Assembly (NCBI RefSeq): GCF_003950315.1
Contig: NZ_NGJT01000007.1
Location: 1-64,000 of the forward strand
DNA: 64,000 bases
Direction of reading: 5' to 3'
DNA from: Vagococcus bubulae
Lineage (GTDB): Bacteria; Bacillota; Bacilli; Lactobacillales; Vagococcaceae
The notes beneath the pieces are model-generated. The model was not told where the DNA came from, did not search any database, and worked only from the letters and a program-made list of their open reading frames with translations. Below are positions 17,057-25,792 of this stretch, piece after piece. The stretch's first letter is position 1. Each line of letters begins with the position of its first letter. Both the position numbers and the translations under genes were made by a program.

Positions 17057-17209
17057 TTGGCACAAAAAAAATCAGCACTTGCTTGTACAGTTTGTGGTTC
17101 TCGTAACTACTCAAAAGCTGTTAGTGATTCACAACGTACTGAGCGTTTAGAAGTGAAAAAATTCTGTAAGTATTGTAAAAAGCACACACTTCATAAAGAG
17201 ACAAAATAG
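17057..17209 (+). CDS. rpmG: 50S ribosomal protein L33 (zinc-ribbon form)
   Basis: A 50-residue ribosomal protein starting with TTG at 17057: [18 protein letters not shown]... It is short and does not begin with ATG. GGGAGG lies 9 bases upstream. Four cysteines (CTVC and CKYC) keep the zinc-ribbon form, as opposed to the cysteine-free paralogue induced in zinc starvation. It is followed by secE 25 bases downstream, the classical rpmG-secE-nusG order of Firmicutes. Confidence 0.95.
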   Translation: MAQKKSALACTVCGSRNYSKAVSDSQRTERLEVKKFCKYCKKHTLHKETK

Positions 17210-17234
17210 TCAGAATTTAAGGAGGAGAAAAAGG

Positions 17235-17411
17235 ATGAAATTTTTCAAAAGCGTTATTGAAGAGATGAAACTTGTTACTTGGCCTACTCGTAAAAAATTA
17301 GTTAAAGATGTGATTACAGTGATTCAATCCACTATCTTATTTGCACTATTTTTTGCAGCAGTTGACTTCTTATTAGCGAAACTTTCATATCTTGGACTAA
17401 AAGGTCTGTAG
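17235..17411 (+). CDS. secE: Preprotein translocase subunit SecE
   Basis: A 58-residue single-span subunit of the SecYEG translocon. The sequence MKFFKSVIEEMKLVTWPTRKKLVKDVITV gives the amphipathic helix with the conserved VTWPTRKK motif, followed by one membrane helix (ILFALFFAAVDFLLAKL). A strong GGAGGAG RBS precedes the ATG at 17235. Co-transcribed with rpmG; an intrinsic terminator separates it from nusG. Confidence 0.95.
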   Translation: MKFFKSVIEEMKLVTWPTRKKLVKDVITVIQSTILFALFFAAVDFLLAKLSYLGLKGL

Positions 17412-17460
17412 ATATGACTAGAAAAATGCACATTTGAGTGTTACAATTAGGTTGAAAGAA

Positions 17461-17487
17461 AAACTTCGGCTCTCTGAGGTTTTTTTA
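17461..17487 (+). terminator. Terminator between secE and nusG
   Basis: AACTTCGG pairs with CTGAGGTT (two G-T pairs) around a short loop and is followed by seven T, so nusG may depend on readthrough or its own promoter. Confidence 0.7.
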
Positions 17488-17516
17488 TTTTATCATGAAA
17501 AGGATGGTTGAATTCT

Positions 17517-18059
17517 GTGGAATCGTTTGAAAGACAGTGGTACGTATTACATACATATTCAGGTTATGAAAACAAAGTAAAAACAAATATTGAATCTCGC
17601 GCACAAAGCATGGGGATGGAAGACTTTATTTTTCGTGTGGTTGTTCCAGAAGAAGAAGAAAGAGAAATTAAAAATGGTCAAGAGAAAGTAACAGCTAGAA
17701 AGACTTTTCCAGGCTATGTATTAGTTGAGATGATTATGACGGATGAATCATGGTATATCGTACGTAACACACCAGGAGTAACAGGATTCGTTGGCTCACA
17801 CGGTGCCGGAAGTAAACCAGCTCCATTATTACCTGAAGAAGTGACTCATATCTTAGGTAAATTAGGCATGAGTAAACGTGTCACAGATTTAGATGTTGAA
17901 CTAGGTGAAACCGTTACTATTACAGAAGGAGCATTTTCTGGGTTAACTGGGGAAATCACTGAAATTGATTTAGAAAAACAAAAATTAAAAGTAAATATTG
18001 ATATGTTTGGTCGCGAAACAAGTACAGAATTAGACTTTGATCAAGTAGATAAACTATAA
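17517..18059 (+). CDS. nusG: Transcription termination/antitermination factor NusG
   Basis: About 180 residues. The NGN domain (ERQWYVLHTYSGYENKVKTN, KTFPGYVLVEM, YIVRNTPGVTGFVG) is followed by a KOW domain (GETVTITEGAFSGLTGEITEID). It binds RNA polymerase and modulates pausing and termination. GTG 17517 is preferred because the protein then starts MESFERQW, the conserved Enterococcaceae beginning, and AAAGGATGG sits upstream; a TTG at 17508 would abut that RBS. The next gene is unrelated, so rplK-rplA are not adjacent here. Confidence 0.95.
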   Translation: MESFERQWYVLHTYSGYENKVKTNIESRAQSMGMEDFIFRVVVPEEEEREIKNGQEKVTARKTFPGYVLVEMIMTDESWYIVRNTPGVTGFVGSHGAGSKPAPLLPEEVTHILGKLGMSKRVTDLDVELGETVTITEGAFSGLTGEITEIDLEKQKLKVNIDMFGRETSTELDFDQVDKL

Positions 18060-18078
18060 AAACCGATATTTTTATCGG
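18058..18078 (+). terminator. nusG terminator
   Basis: AACCGATA and TATCGGTT stem with a short T loop and trailing T-run directly after the nusG stop. Confidence 0.85.
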
Positions 18079-18118
18079 TTTTTCTTTTCATGTTTTTTCC
18101 TATTAAGGAGGGATTTTC

Positions 18119-18994
18119 ATGCGTTTGAAAAAATTTTTAATTCCTATGATTTTTTTATTAGTTGTTTTAACAGCTTGTCAAACAAAACCACAGGAGAAAA
18201 AATCTATAACGGCGACAACTAGTGAAAAGATAGAAAGCAATATAAATTATACGAATGTTCCCACACTATTTATCCATGGAGCTGGTGGAGGACGAGGATC
18301 AATGGGACATATGATTAACCGTTTAGCTAGTCAAGATGTTGCGACAAAATCACTTGTTATCATTGTGTCAAGTGATGGGAGTATTTCAACTGAAAATAAA
18401 TTAGACTCAAATCAATTTTCTGAGGATAATCCAATGATACAAGTTTTATTTCGAGATAATCGAAATAATGAATGGGAACAAGCCAGATGGATAAAATTGG
18501 TATTAGAATTTTTACAAAAAGAGTATGGTATGAAAGAAGCGAATATTGTAGGTCATTCTATGGGTGGAATTAGTGGATTGAGATATTTATTACAAGATAG
18601 CCAAACGACTGATTTACCTAAAGTTAATAAGTTAGTTGCAATAGGCTCACCATTTAATGAGTTTATTGATACGTTAACTAGTCAAAGTTTAGATGATTTA
18701 TTAACTAGTGGGCCAAATGAAAAAAGTGATCGTTACATTCTCTATGAAAATGAATTAAGTGGGTTATCTAAAGAGATTAGTCTGTTGTTAATTGCAGGAA
18801 AATTATCTGATGATAATTTGAGTGACAATGTAGTCCCACTTAGCAGTTCTTTAGCTGTTAATGCGATGTTATTAGAGCATGGTAATCAGGTAGAACATGT
18901 ATTGATAGAAGGAAAAGGTGCGGATCATAGTGGACTTCATGAAAATCAGGAAGTGGATGAGATAGTGAGTCAATTTTTATGGGATAAAAAATAA
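18119..18994 (+). CDS. Alpha/beta hydrolase lipoprotein (DUF915 type)
   Basis: A 291-residue secreted hydrolase anchored as a lipoprotein: signal peptide with lipobox LTAC (cysteine near residue 20). The mature part has the oxyanion-side FIHGAGGGRGSMGHMINRL, the nucleophile elbow VGHSMGG and a C-terminal histidine in GADHSGLHEN, consistent with an intact Ser-Asp-His triad. This is the DUF915 group of extracellular hydrolases in Lactobacillales, whose natural substrate is not settled. GGAGGG RBS. It stands alone between the nusG terminator and the T-box. Confidence 0.85.
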   Translation: MRLKKFLIPMIFLLVVLTACQTKPQEKKSITATTSEKIESNINYTNVPTLFIHGAGGGRGSMGHMINRLASQDVATKSLVIIVSSDGSISTENKLDSNQFSEDNPMIQVLFRDNRNNEWEQARWIKLVLEFLQKEYGMKEANIVGHSMGGISGLRYLLQDSQTTDLPKVNKLVAIGSPFNEFIDTLTSQSLDDLLTSGPNEKSDRYILYENELSGLSKEISLLLIAGKLSDDNLSDNVVPLSSSLAVNAMLLEHGNQVEHVLIEGKGADHSGLHENQEVDEIVSQFLWDKK

Positions 18995-18998
18995 ACTA

Positions 18999-19247
18999 TT
19001 GACATTTATCAAATAAATAGATAATATGAGTAAAAGTTTTACATTTTATGCAAGTAGGGAATAAGAACTGCGTTTAGAAAGTCGATGGTTGCTGAAAATC
19101 GATCCAGCTTATTTATCTGAATTACACATAAGATGAATCTAATTAAATATAACTAAAGAGATGAAGATAGATGGACTATCTTTAAATTAAGGTGGTACCG
19201 CGAAAAAAGTCGCCCTTATGTTTAAATGCATAAGGGCGACTTTTTTT
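18999..19247 (+). promoter_or_regulatory. T-box riboswitch (probable tyrosine specifier) with its promoter
   Basis: The promoter has TTGACA (18999-19004) and a TAATAT-type -10. The leader holds a stem I with the distal AG-box/GGTTGCTGAAAA element, the T-box sequence AAGGTGGTACCGCG (19189-19202) and a strong terminator (AGTCGCCCTTATG paired with CATAAGGGCGACT, then seven T, 19205-19247). In the specifier loop, TCTGAATTACACATAAG, TAC (19123-19125) followed by A is the best codon candidate, giving tyrosine. The T-box and terminator are certain; the specifier is an inference supported by the known Tyr T-box association of NhaC/YheL-like transporters. Confidence 0.93.
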
Positions 19248-19269
19248 ATTATAACAAAGGAGAATGGTC

Positions 19270-19308
19270 ATGAGTTGTGGTGGGATGATACGATATCGTT
19301 GCATTTGA
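19270..19308 (+). CDS. Possible 12-codon ORF between T-box and transporter
   Basis: ATG 19270 opens a short reading frame, MSCGGMIRYRCI, ending at TGA 19308. AAAGGAG (19256-19262) lies exactly 7 bases before it, a better RBS than many real genes here. It lies after the T-box terminator and before the transporter. It could be a translated leader or a chance frame; there is no sequence family to compare. Confidence 0.3.
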   Translation: MSCGGMIRYRCI

Positions 19309-19345
19309 TAAATAAAAAATTTATTAAATGAAAAGAGGAATTATC

Positions 19346-20725
19346 ATGCAAAAGAAGATTAGTTTACTAGAAGCAAGTATTGTATTATTAATTATTTTAT
19401 GTTGTATTTCAATGGGAGTTATAGTATTTAAACTCTCTCCCAATGTTGTGATATTATTTGCTATTGCGTTGACCATTGGGTATATGGTCATAAAAAAGAT
19501 GCCATTAGAGTGGGTCAATGAAGGGATTGTTAGTGGATTAAAACCAGGTATTATCCCTATTTTTATTTTTTTATTAGTTGGTGCACTTATTGCGGTTTGG
19601 ATACAGGCAGGTATTATCCCAACGATTATGGTGATAGGGTTTAAGCTACTCAGTGTAAAATGGTTTATTCCGTCTATTTTTCTTGTATGTGCGATAGTAG
19701 GGAGTGCAGTAGGCAGCGCATTTACTGTCATGTCAACAATTGGTATTGCTTTTTTTGGCATCGGTGTCACATTAGGATTAAATCCGCCACTAATTGTAGG
19801 CGCAATCGCTTCAGGAGCAATTTTTGGAGATAAGATGTCGCCACTCTCTGAGTCAACTAACTTAGCCTCAGCTGTCGTAGAGGCAGATTTATTTGATCAC
19901 ATAAAAAATATGATGTGGTCTACTATTCCAGCTTTTTTAGTATCATTGATTTTATTTACCGTTATTGGCAAATCAGATGCTACAGCAGAATTAACAAACG
20001 TTAAAGAAGTGACACAAGTACTTGAAACAAATTTCCATATATCCATGTGGTCACTCATTCCTATTTTACTGATGTTAATCTGTGCTTGGAAAAAATTACC
20101 AGCGATTATCACAATTTTGTTAAATGTTATCGTGGCAGTGGTGATGATTGTAATCCAACAAGGAAATATTGATTTAGCTAATTTAGCGAGTGTCGTTGAA
20201 AACGGCTTTGTATCAAACACGGGTAATGAACAAGTGGATATGCTATTGACTCGCGGTGGAATAAACAGCATGACGTTTACTGTATTATTAATTATCTTAA
20301 CCTTATCTCTTGGTGGGATTTTGATGAAAATAGGGTTAGTTACAACTGTTATTGACTCATTAGCTAAACGTTTAACCTCACCAAGTCAATTGATTATTGT
20401 GAGTTTACTTTCTAGTATAGGCGTTAATATTTTTATTGGTGAACAGTTATTATCCGTTATTTTACCAGGTAATGCCTTTAAAGAAGTATACAAAAAAATG
20501 GATTTAGACCCAGTTGTTTTAAGTAGGACATTAGAAGACGGCGGAACGGTAATTAATTACTTAATTCCATGGGGGATAGCGGGAAGTTTTGTCGCCAATA
20601 CATTTGGGGTTCCAACAATGAGTTATTTGCCATTTGTATTTTTTAGTTTGTTATCACCTATTTTTTCTATTCTAAGTGCATTAACTGGAATCGGAGTTAA
20701 GCACACAAAAAAAGTTGCCAATTAA
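19346..20725 (+). CDS. NhaC-family antiporter, candidate tyrosine transporter (YheL-like)
   Basis: About 459 residues with 11-12 hydrophobic segments and the NhaC-family blocks SAVGSAFTVMSTIGIAFFGIG, GAIFGDKMSPLSESTNLAS and LEDGGTVINYLIPWG. The family is annotated as Na+/H+ antiporters, but comparative genomics links T-box controlled members to amino acid uptake, Tyr in particular. The T-box here makes an amino acid role more likely than pH control. The start is ATG 19346, with AGAGGAA about 6 bases upstream; the ATG at 19328 has no RBS. Single-gene unit ending in a terminator. Confidence 0.85.
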   Translation: MQKKISLLEASIVLLIILCCISMGVIVFKLSPNVVILFAIALTIGYMVIKKMPLEWVNEGIVSGLKPGIIPIFIFLLVGALIAVWIQAGIIPTIMVIGFKLLSVKWFIPSIFLVCAIVGSAVGSAFTVMSTIGIAFFGIGVTLGLNPPLIVGAIASGAIFGDKMSPLSESTNLASAVVEADLFDHIKNMMWSTIPAFLVSLILFTVIGKSDATAELTNVKEVTQVLETNFHISMWSLIPILLMLICAWKKLPAIITILLNVIVAVVMIVIQQGNIDLANLASVVENGFVSNTGNEQVDMLLTRGGINSMTFTVLLIILTLSLGGILMKIGLVTTVIDSLAKRLTSPSQLIIVSLLSSIGVNIFIGEQLLSVILPGNAFKEVYKKMDLDPVVLSRTLEDGGTVINYLIPWGIAGSFVANTFGVPTMSYLPFVFFSLLSPIFSILSALTGIGVKHTKKVAN

Positions 20726-20738
20726 GGCAACTTTTTTT
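20707..20738. terminator. Bidirectional terminator
   Basis: AAAGTTGCC and GGCAACTTT with A and T runs; the stem overlaps the transporter stop region and faces the convergent ECF gene. Confidence 0.9.
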
Positions 20739-20743
20739 GTATC

Positions 20744-21295
20744 TTAGTAAAGCATCTTATTAGTTAAAGCTTTAACGGGTTTATATAGCAGTGACACAAT
20801 GATAATAGCGGCAATAGCATTAATCACCGTAATATATAAAGTTGAAAAACTAGCGAATGCTGAAACACCAAACGCATTTCCCATCATTAGTTGAATCACT
20901 AAATTTTTCAGGAATGTCATAGTAATTTTTGCGATTGCTGCAATAATCATTATAACAGGGATAAACCAGGCTTTATTTTCATATTTTTCAAAACGGTGAT
21001 AAGCAAAGGTTAAAGCAGCACCGACAACAAAACTTTCTAATATAAAATAAGGTGCTTCAGCAGCAAATCCGTTTAAAATGTCAAAAATGGCAAACCCTAT
21101 CCCTCCTGCTAAGGATCCTTTGAAAAATCCGAGTGTTAAAACAGCTAATGATAGAATAGGTAGTCCAAAGTGAAAGAAAGGATTCCCAACAAGAGCGGGT
21201 AGCGGCACACGTATACTTGTACCCACCACTGTTAAAGCGGCAAATAATCCCATTAAAGTTGTTTCTTTGATACTCCATTTAGTACTTGTCATCAT
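20744..21295 (-). CDS. ECF transporter S component, probable pyridoxine (PdxU-like)
   Basis: A 183-residue, five- to six-span membrane protein. The N-terminal helix LMGLFAALTVVGTSIRVPLPAL and GSLAGGIGFAIFDILNGFA are typical of ECF S components. Its start overlaps the kinase stop by four bases (ATGA), so it is translated with the PdxK-like gene. Together with the divergent MocR regulator this matches streptococcal pdxR-pdxK-pdxU loci, so vitamin B6 is the expected substrate; HMP/thiamine is the alternative, since HmpT/ThiW look similar. The energising EcfAAT module is not in the window. Confidence 0.78.
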   Translation of the reverse strand: MMTSTKWSIKETTLMGLFAALTVVGTSIRVPLPALVGNPFFHFGLPILSLAVLTLGFFKGSLAGGIGFAIFDILNGFAAEAPYFILESFVVGAALTFAYHRFEKYENKAWFIPVIMIIAAIAKITMTFLKNLVIQLMMGNAFGVSAFASFSTLYITVINAIAAIIIVSLLYKPVKALTNKMLY

Positions 21296-22125
21296 TTAAA
21301 ATCATCTCCTAAAGTCATTCGATTTGTTGCTTCTTGAAACGCACCATGCCAAACATATCCTGTGAAATCATTTAAATAGATTCCCTGTTTGATAGCACTT
21401 GTAACATAATTTTTAGCAAGTTTAACACTTGACTCCATACTTAATCCTTTTGCTATACCAGCTGTGATTGCTGCAGCGAATGAACATCCTGCACCATGAT
21501 TAGTATTGGTTTCTAATTTATCTTCATGGATAAATAGAAAGTGTTTCCCATCATAAAATAAATCCGTAGCAATATTCCCTTTAAAACGTGCCCCACCTTT
21601 GATGATGACTGATTTTGCTCCTAGCTTAAATATTTTTTGAGCGGCAAGTTTCATATCATCTTCTGTTTCAATGACAGGCATATCAGCTAAAATGCTTGTT
21701 TCAACTAGATTTGGTGTGATGATATCAGCTAGTGGGATTAACTTTGTAATCATCGCCTCTACTAAATCAGGTTGCAAGACTTCTTTGTTTGTTTTGACAG
21801 CCATAACTGGGTCTAAGACAACATGTGGTTGATTGACTTTTTTGATAGAGGATTCTAACAAATCAATCACTGGTAAACTACCAAGTAATCCAATCTTTAA
21901 AGCATCTAGTGGGCCACCAGAAAAAGCTGTCTCTAATTGTTTTTCTACAATTTCAATAGGGATAGGATAAATAGAAGGTATTTTTGTTTTAGGGCTAACA
22001 GTTAAAATGCTAGTAATGGTACTTAAACCAAACGTGCCATACTCTTCAAAGGTTTTTAAGTCAGCTTGGATTCCTGCGCCACCTCCAGCGTCAGAACCAG
22101 CCACTGTAACTATTTTTTTGACCAT
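21292..22125 (-). CDS. pdxK: Pyridoxal/HMP kinase of the ribokinase fold (PdxK-like)
   Basis: 277 residues. [19 protein letters not shown] is the substrate-binding signature shared by ThiD and Gram-positive Pdx[16 protein letters not shown] is the lid region and [19 protein letters not shown] is the anion hole/catalytic segment with a cysteine in place of the usual aspartate, as in Gram-positive pyridoxal kinases. The second lid cysteine reported in S. aureus (VMVCK) is valine here. Context (MocR/PdxR, PdxU-like) favours B6 salvage over thiamine. The start at 22125 has a GGAGC RBS upstream. Confidence 0.82.
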   Translation of the reverse strand: MVKKIVTVAGSDAGGGAGIQADLKTFEEYGTFGLSTITSILTVSPKTKIPSIYPIPIEIVEKQLETAFSGGPLDALKIGLLGSLPVIDLLESSIKKVNQPHVVLDPVMAVKTNKEVLQPDLVEAMITKLIPLADIITPNLVETSILADMPVIETEDDMKLAAQKIFKLGAKSVIIKGGARFKGNIATDLFYDGKHFLFIHEDKLETNTNHGAGCSFAAAITAGIAKGLSMESSVKLAKNYVTSAIKQGIYLNDFTGYVWHGAFQEATNRMTLGDDFK

Positions 22126-22186
22126 AAATTTTCGCTCCTTAGTGATGTTGTACTAAAGTTTATCATGTTCATTTAAAAAAACTACA

Positions 22187-22228
22187 TCCAGTTTTAAAAA
22201 ACTGGACCCATCCAATTTATGATATACT
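22187..22228. promoter_or_regulatory. pdxR/pdxK divergent operator with palindrome
   Basis: TCCAGTTTT and AAAACTGGA (22187-22206) form a perfect dyad with a 2-base centre. A direct repeat of CATCCA flanks it (22185 and about 22209). The -10 TATACT (22223-22228) for pdxR lies 17 bases beyond the dyad. MocR regulators usually bind combined direct and inverted repeats, so this is the probable PdxR site. Confidence 0.65.
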
Positions 22229-22249
22229 AAAATATAAAGAGGTGGTTTT

Positions 22250-23689
22250 ATGGAAATAAAAATAGATAAATCCTCCCGTACGCCTTTATATCGTCAAATT
22301 ATGAATCAATTAATCAAACAAATAAATGACGCTATTTTATATGAAGGGGATCGTTTACCATCAGAAAGAACATTAGCTAATCAACTAAATATTAATCGAA
22401 GTACAATTGTTCGAGCATATGATGAACTAGAGGCACAAGGATTTGTAGAAAAAAGAGCGAGTAGCGGAACATATATTTTAAGTCAATCAGAAGAAACAAA
22501 AGAAAACCATTTAAGACAGAGGATTCAATACAATGATATTAGATATCAAAAAAATGATTACGAACAACAAATTGAGACATTGTTATTAAGTAAAAAGTAT
22601 GATGTATTAGATGGCTACACTGGAGAATTACCTTATCGTTTAATCCCGAACATCAGTTTACCGAATGTCAATTGGCAATCTTTTTTGTCAGAAGAAGTAT
22701 CTGAGTTAGGGTATTTACCTTTAAGAAAAATGATTGCTCAATTAGTATTTAATCAGTATTCTCACCAACCTAAATCTCAAGAACTGATGCTAACAGCTGG
22801 TGGTCAACAAAGTTTGGTCTTATTGATTCAGGCTTTACTAAAATCAGGAGATACTGTCGCTGTTGAAGACCCATCTTTTTTTAATGGTATTTCTGTCTTA
22901 AATGCTATGTCTATTAAAGTCATTAAAATTCCTGTGGATCAAGACGGAATGTGTGTGTCTGTTTTAGAAAAAATGGTGAAAAAAGAAAGTGTTCAATTGG
23001 TTTTAACTAATCCGAATTTTCAAAATCCTACAGGAACAAGTATGAGCTTAACACGTCGCAAAAAATTGATAGAGTTGTGTCAGATGTATCGTATCCCAAT
23101 CATTGAAGATGATGTATTCGGTCAGCTGTCATTTCACTCATCAACCCACTATCCATTACTAAAAGAGTTAGCTCCACAATCGGTTATTTATATTGGTTCT
23201 CTGTCAAAAATATTAGGAAGTCGTATGCAGTTAGGATGGATTGAAGCACCTAAATTTGTGTTAGATGAAGTGGTTAAATTACGAGATGAGTATGAAACGC
23301 AATTAAATATTTTTCCACAAGTCATGGCATCTTTTGCATTAACTAATCCAAATTTTTCAAAAAAATTGTCACTTTTACAAGAAACACTTAAAAATAGAAT
23401 GAATTATTTTATTAATGCACTTCAAACAGCACTATCTGAAGACATTGACTTTACACTTCCAAAGGGAGGATATTACATTTGGTTAACCTATAAAAAAAGA
23501 GTGTTAACCAATGAAGACTGGTTGTTATTTCTTAAGGCACACGTAGCTGTACTGCCTAGTTTTATAATGACAGAGAGTAGCCAAAGTTGTCGTGTGAATG
23601 TGGCAAGATTAGATGAGAGAAAAATTGATTTATTTGTGTTGAAATTACAAGAAATTACCCAACAATGGAATAAACAAATAACAGAATGA
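22250..23689 (+). CDS. pdxR: MocR-family (GntR-aminotransferase) regulator, PdxR-like
   Basis: 479 residues. The N-terminal GntR winged helix (TPLYRQIMNQLIKQI, LPSERTLANQLNINRSTIVRAYDELEAQGFVEKRASSGTYI) is joined by a linker to a fold-type I aminotransferase-like domain from about residue 120. PLP-site features include GGQQSLVLL, NFQNPTGTSMS, EDDVFGQL and the lysine in IGSLSKILGSRMQLGW. PdxR members sense PLP and control B6 synthesis or uptake. Divergent from the pdxK and S component genes across a dyad. GAGGTGG RBS. Confidence 0.88.
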   Translation: MEIKIDKSSRTPLYRQIMNQLIKQINDAILYEGDRLPSERTLANQLNINRSTIVRAYDELEAQGFVEKRASSGTYILSQSEETKENHLRQRIQYNDIRYQKNDYEQQIETLLLSKKYDVLDGYTGELPYRLIPNISLPNVNWQSFLSEEVSELGYLPLRKMIAQLVFNQYSHQPKSQELMLTAGGQQSLVLLIQALLKSGDTVAVEDPSFFNGISVLNAMSIKVIKIPVDQDGMCVSVLEKMVKKESVQLVLTNPNFQNPTGTSMSLTRRKKLIELCQMYRIPIIEDDVFGQLSFHSSTHYPLLKELAPQSVIYIGSLSKILGSRMQLGWIEAPKFVLDEVVKLRDEYETQLNIFPQVMASFALTNPNFSKKLSLLQETLKNRMNYFINALQTALSEDIDFTLPKGGYYIWLTYKKRVLTNEDWLLFLKAHVAVLPSFIMTESSQSCRVNVARLDERKIDLFVLKLQEITQQWNKQITE

Positions 23690-23749
23690 TGCACTTGTTT
23701 CATAATAAATGAGTAAGAAAGTATATCTTACAGAAATTTTTTGTTTTTT

Positions 23750-23925
23750 ATGATAAAATGGTATCAACTTAAGACGTGTAAAATTTATTGATAAAAATAA
23801 TTCGCGCAAGAATCATGTAGGCAATTATTTTGTGATATTACCAATAAATATAGATCGTGAACAAGAAAAATAATGAAAGTAGCTATATGAATGAGTTGAT
23901 ATAGCATAATTGAGGTGGAAATTTA
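23750..23925 (+). promoter_or_regulatory. RNase J2 gene leader
   Basis: TATGATAAAAT near 23747-23757 is a plausible -10, giving a leader of about 160 bases. AGCTATAT (23881-23888) and ATATAGC (23900-23906) form a hairpin just before the GAGGTGG RBS. No known riboswitch was recognised; autoregulation by RNase J is possible but not shown. Confidence 0.4.
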
Positions 23926-25599
23926 GTGAGTCAAGTAAAAATAGTTCCTCTTGGCGGAGTCAGAGAGAACGGTAAAAGTATTTATGTCGCAGAAATAGAA
24001 GAAGAAATCTTTGTGATGGACTGTGGATTAAAATATCCAGAAAATGAACAGTTAGGAATTGATATGGTCATTCCGGATTTTTCTTATTTAGTAGAAAAGA
24101 AAGATAACATTGCAGGCGTCTTTTTAAGTCATGGACATGCAGATGCGATTGGTGCGTTGCCTTATTTGTTAGAACAAGTATCAGTTCCAGTGTTTGGTTC
24201 AGAGTTAACCATTGAGTTAGCAAAAATTAATGTTAAAAATTATCCAAACACAAAAGATTTTAATGATTTTCATGTAGTGGATGAAAATACGATTATTGAG
24301 TTTGCTCAATCTGAAGTGAGTTTCTTTAGAACGACTCATACTGTTCCAGACTCAATGGGGATTGTTTTAACAACACCAGAGGGTCAAATTGTGTACACAG
24401 GTGATTTTAAATTCGACCAAAGTGCTAGTCCAATGTATCAAACAGATTTTGCAAGATTAGCAGAAATCGGGAAAAAAGGCGTATTGGCACTGCTTAGTGA
24501 TTCGACAAATGCTGAAAGTAATATTTTATCAGCTTCAGAAAATGAAGTAGCTGATGAAGTCGTTGATACCTTTAGATATTGGGAAGGTCGAATTATTGTC
24601 GCGAGTGTGGCTAGTAATTTACAACGTATCCAACAAGTGTTTGATGCAGCTTATTTAAGCGAGCGATTTGTTGTATTAACTGGAAAAGATGTCGAGCAAA
24701 TTGTTCGGACAGCCATTCGTTTAGGAAAGTTAACCTTACCAAATGATGAGTTGATTATTACAGAAAAACAAATGAAAAATAAAGAGCCACACGAACTTGT
24801 TATATTAGAGACAGGACGTATGGGCGAGCCGTTAAATACTTTACAGAAAATGGCAAGTGGTCGTCATCGTTTTATTCGTATTTCTGAAGGAGATTTAATT
24901 TATATAACAACAACGCCATCAACAGCAGTTGAAACAGTTGTAGCGAAAACTGAAGATATGGTTTACCGTGCAGGTGGTACTGTGCAAACTATTTCTGATA
25001 CAGTAAAAGTATCCGGTCATGCAAATCAAAATGATTTAAAATTAATGATAAACTTGATGAAACCTAAATTCTTTATTCCAATTCAAGGTGAGTATCGTGT
25101 GTTAGCAAAACATGCGGAATTAGCTAATGAAGTAGGAATACCATTTAAAAATATCTTTATTTTAGGTCGAGGAGATATTTTAGAATTTGAAAATGGTCGT
25201 TTGCGTATGACAGGTTCTATTGAAGTTGAAAATATCTTGATTGATGGATTAGGTGTAGGTGATATCGGAAACATCGTGTTAAGAGATCGAAAAATTTTGT
25301 CAGAAGACGGGATTATTATTGCGGCAATTACGATTAATCGTCGTGAGAAAAAAATCATTTCACCAGCAAGAATTACTTCTCGTGGGTTTGTTTATATGAA
25401 GTCAAGTAACAATCTTATGTCAGAAAGTGGCGAAATTGTTGAAGCAGTTGTTTTAGAAAACCTTGAAAAACAAGATTTTGATTGGGGAATTTTAAAACAA
25501 GAAATTAGAGATCAGTTAAGTCGATATCTGTATGAGCAAACAAAACGTCGTCCGGTTATTTTACCAGTTATTATGGAATCAAGTCAAAAAAGAAAATAA
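23926..25599 (+). CDS. rnjB: Ribonuclease J2
   Basis: A 557-residue metallo-beta-lactamase/beta-CASP RNase. The J2 identity comes from degenerate metal motifs: LSHGHADAIGALPYLL replaces the HxHxDH of J1 with HGHADA, and the C-terminal IQGEYR has Gln where J1 has His. YTGDFKFDQS and THTVPDSMGI are retained. J2 typically forms a complex with J1 and has weak activity itself. GTG start with GAGGTGG 8 bases upstream. J1 is not in this window. A strong terminator follows. Confidence 0.88.
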   Translation: MSQVKIVPLGGVRENGKSIYVAEIEEEIFVMDCGLKYPENEQLGIDMVIPDFSYLVEKKDNIAGVFLSHGHADAIGALPYLLEQVSVPVFGSELTIELAKINVKNYPNTKDFNDFHVVDENTIIEFAQSEVSFFRTTHTVPDSMGIVLTTPEGQIVYTGDFKFDQSASPMYQTDFARLAEIGKKGVLALLSDSTNAESNILSASENEVADEVVDTFRYWEGRIIVASVASNLQRIQQVFDAAYLSERFVVLTGKDVEQIVRTAIRLGKLTLPNDELIITEKQMKNKEPHELVILETGRMGEPLNTLQKMASGRHRFIRISEGDLIYITTTPSTAVETVVAKTEDMVYRAGGTVQTISDTVKVSGHANQNDLKLMINLMKPKFFIPIQGEYRVLAKHAELANEVGIPFKNIFILGRGDILEFENGRLRMTGSIEVENILIDGLGVGDIGNIVLRDRKILSEDGIIIAAITINRREKKIISPARITSRGFVYMKSSNNLMSESGEIVEAVVLENLEKQDFDWGILKQEIRDQLSRYLYEQTKRRPVILPVIMESSQKRK

Positions 25600-25608
25600 A
25601 GATAAGTT

Positions 25609-25648
25609 AAACACGTCAAAACGTGAATTCACGTTTTGACGTGTTTTT
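25609..25648 (+). terminator. rnjB terminator
   Basis: Long perfect stem AACACGTCAAAACGTG and its complement around AATT, then six T. Confidence 0.95.
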
Positions 25649-25792
25649 TATATCAGTTATTTATTTTCTGTTATAGGATTCAAATGTATTTTTAATGTGT
25701 TTTATGATAGAATATAAACATTACAAAAGGATTTGTATTAATACAGATTTTTCAATCGACTATAACAATGAGAAAGTAATAAGGTGACACAC

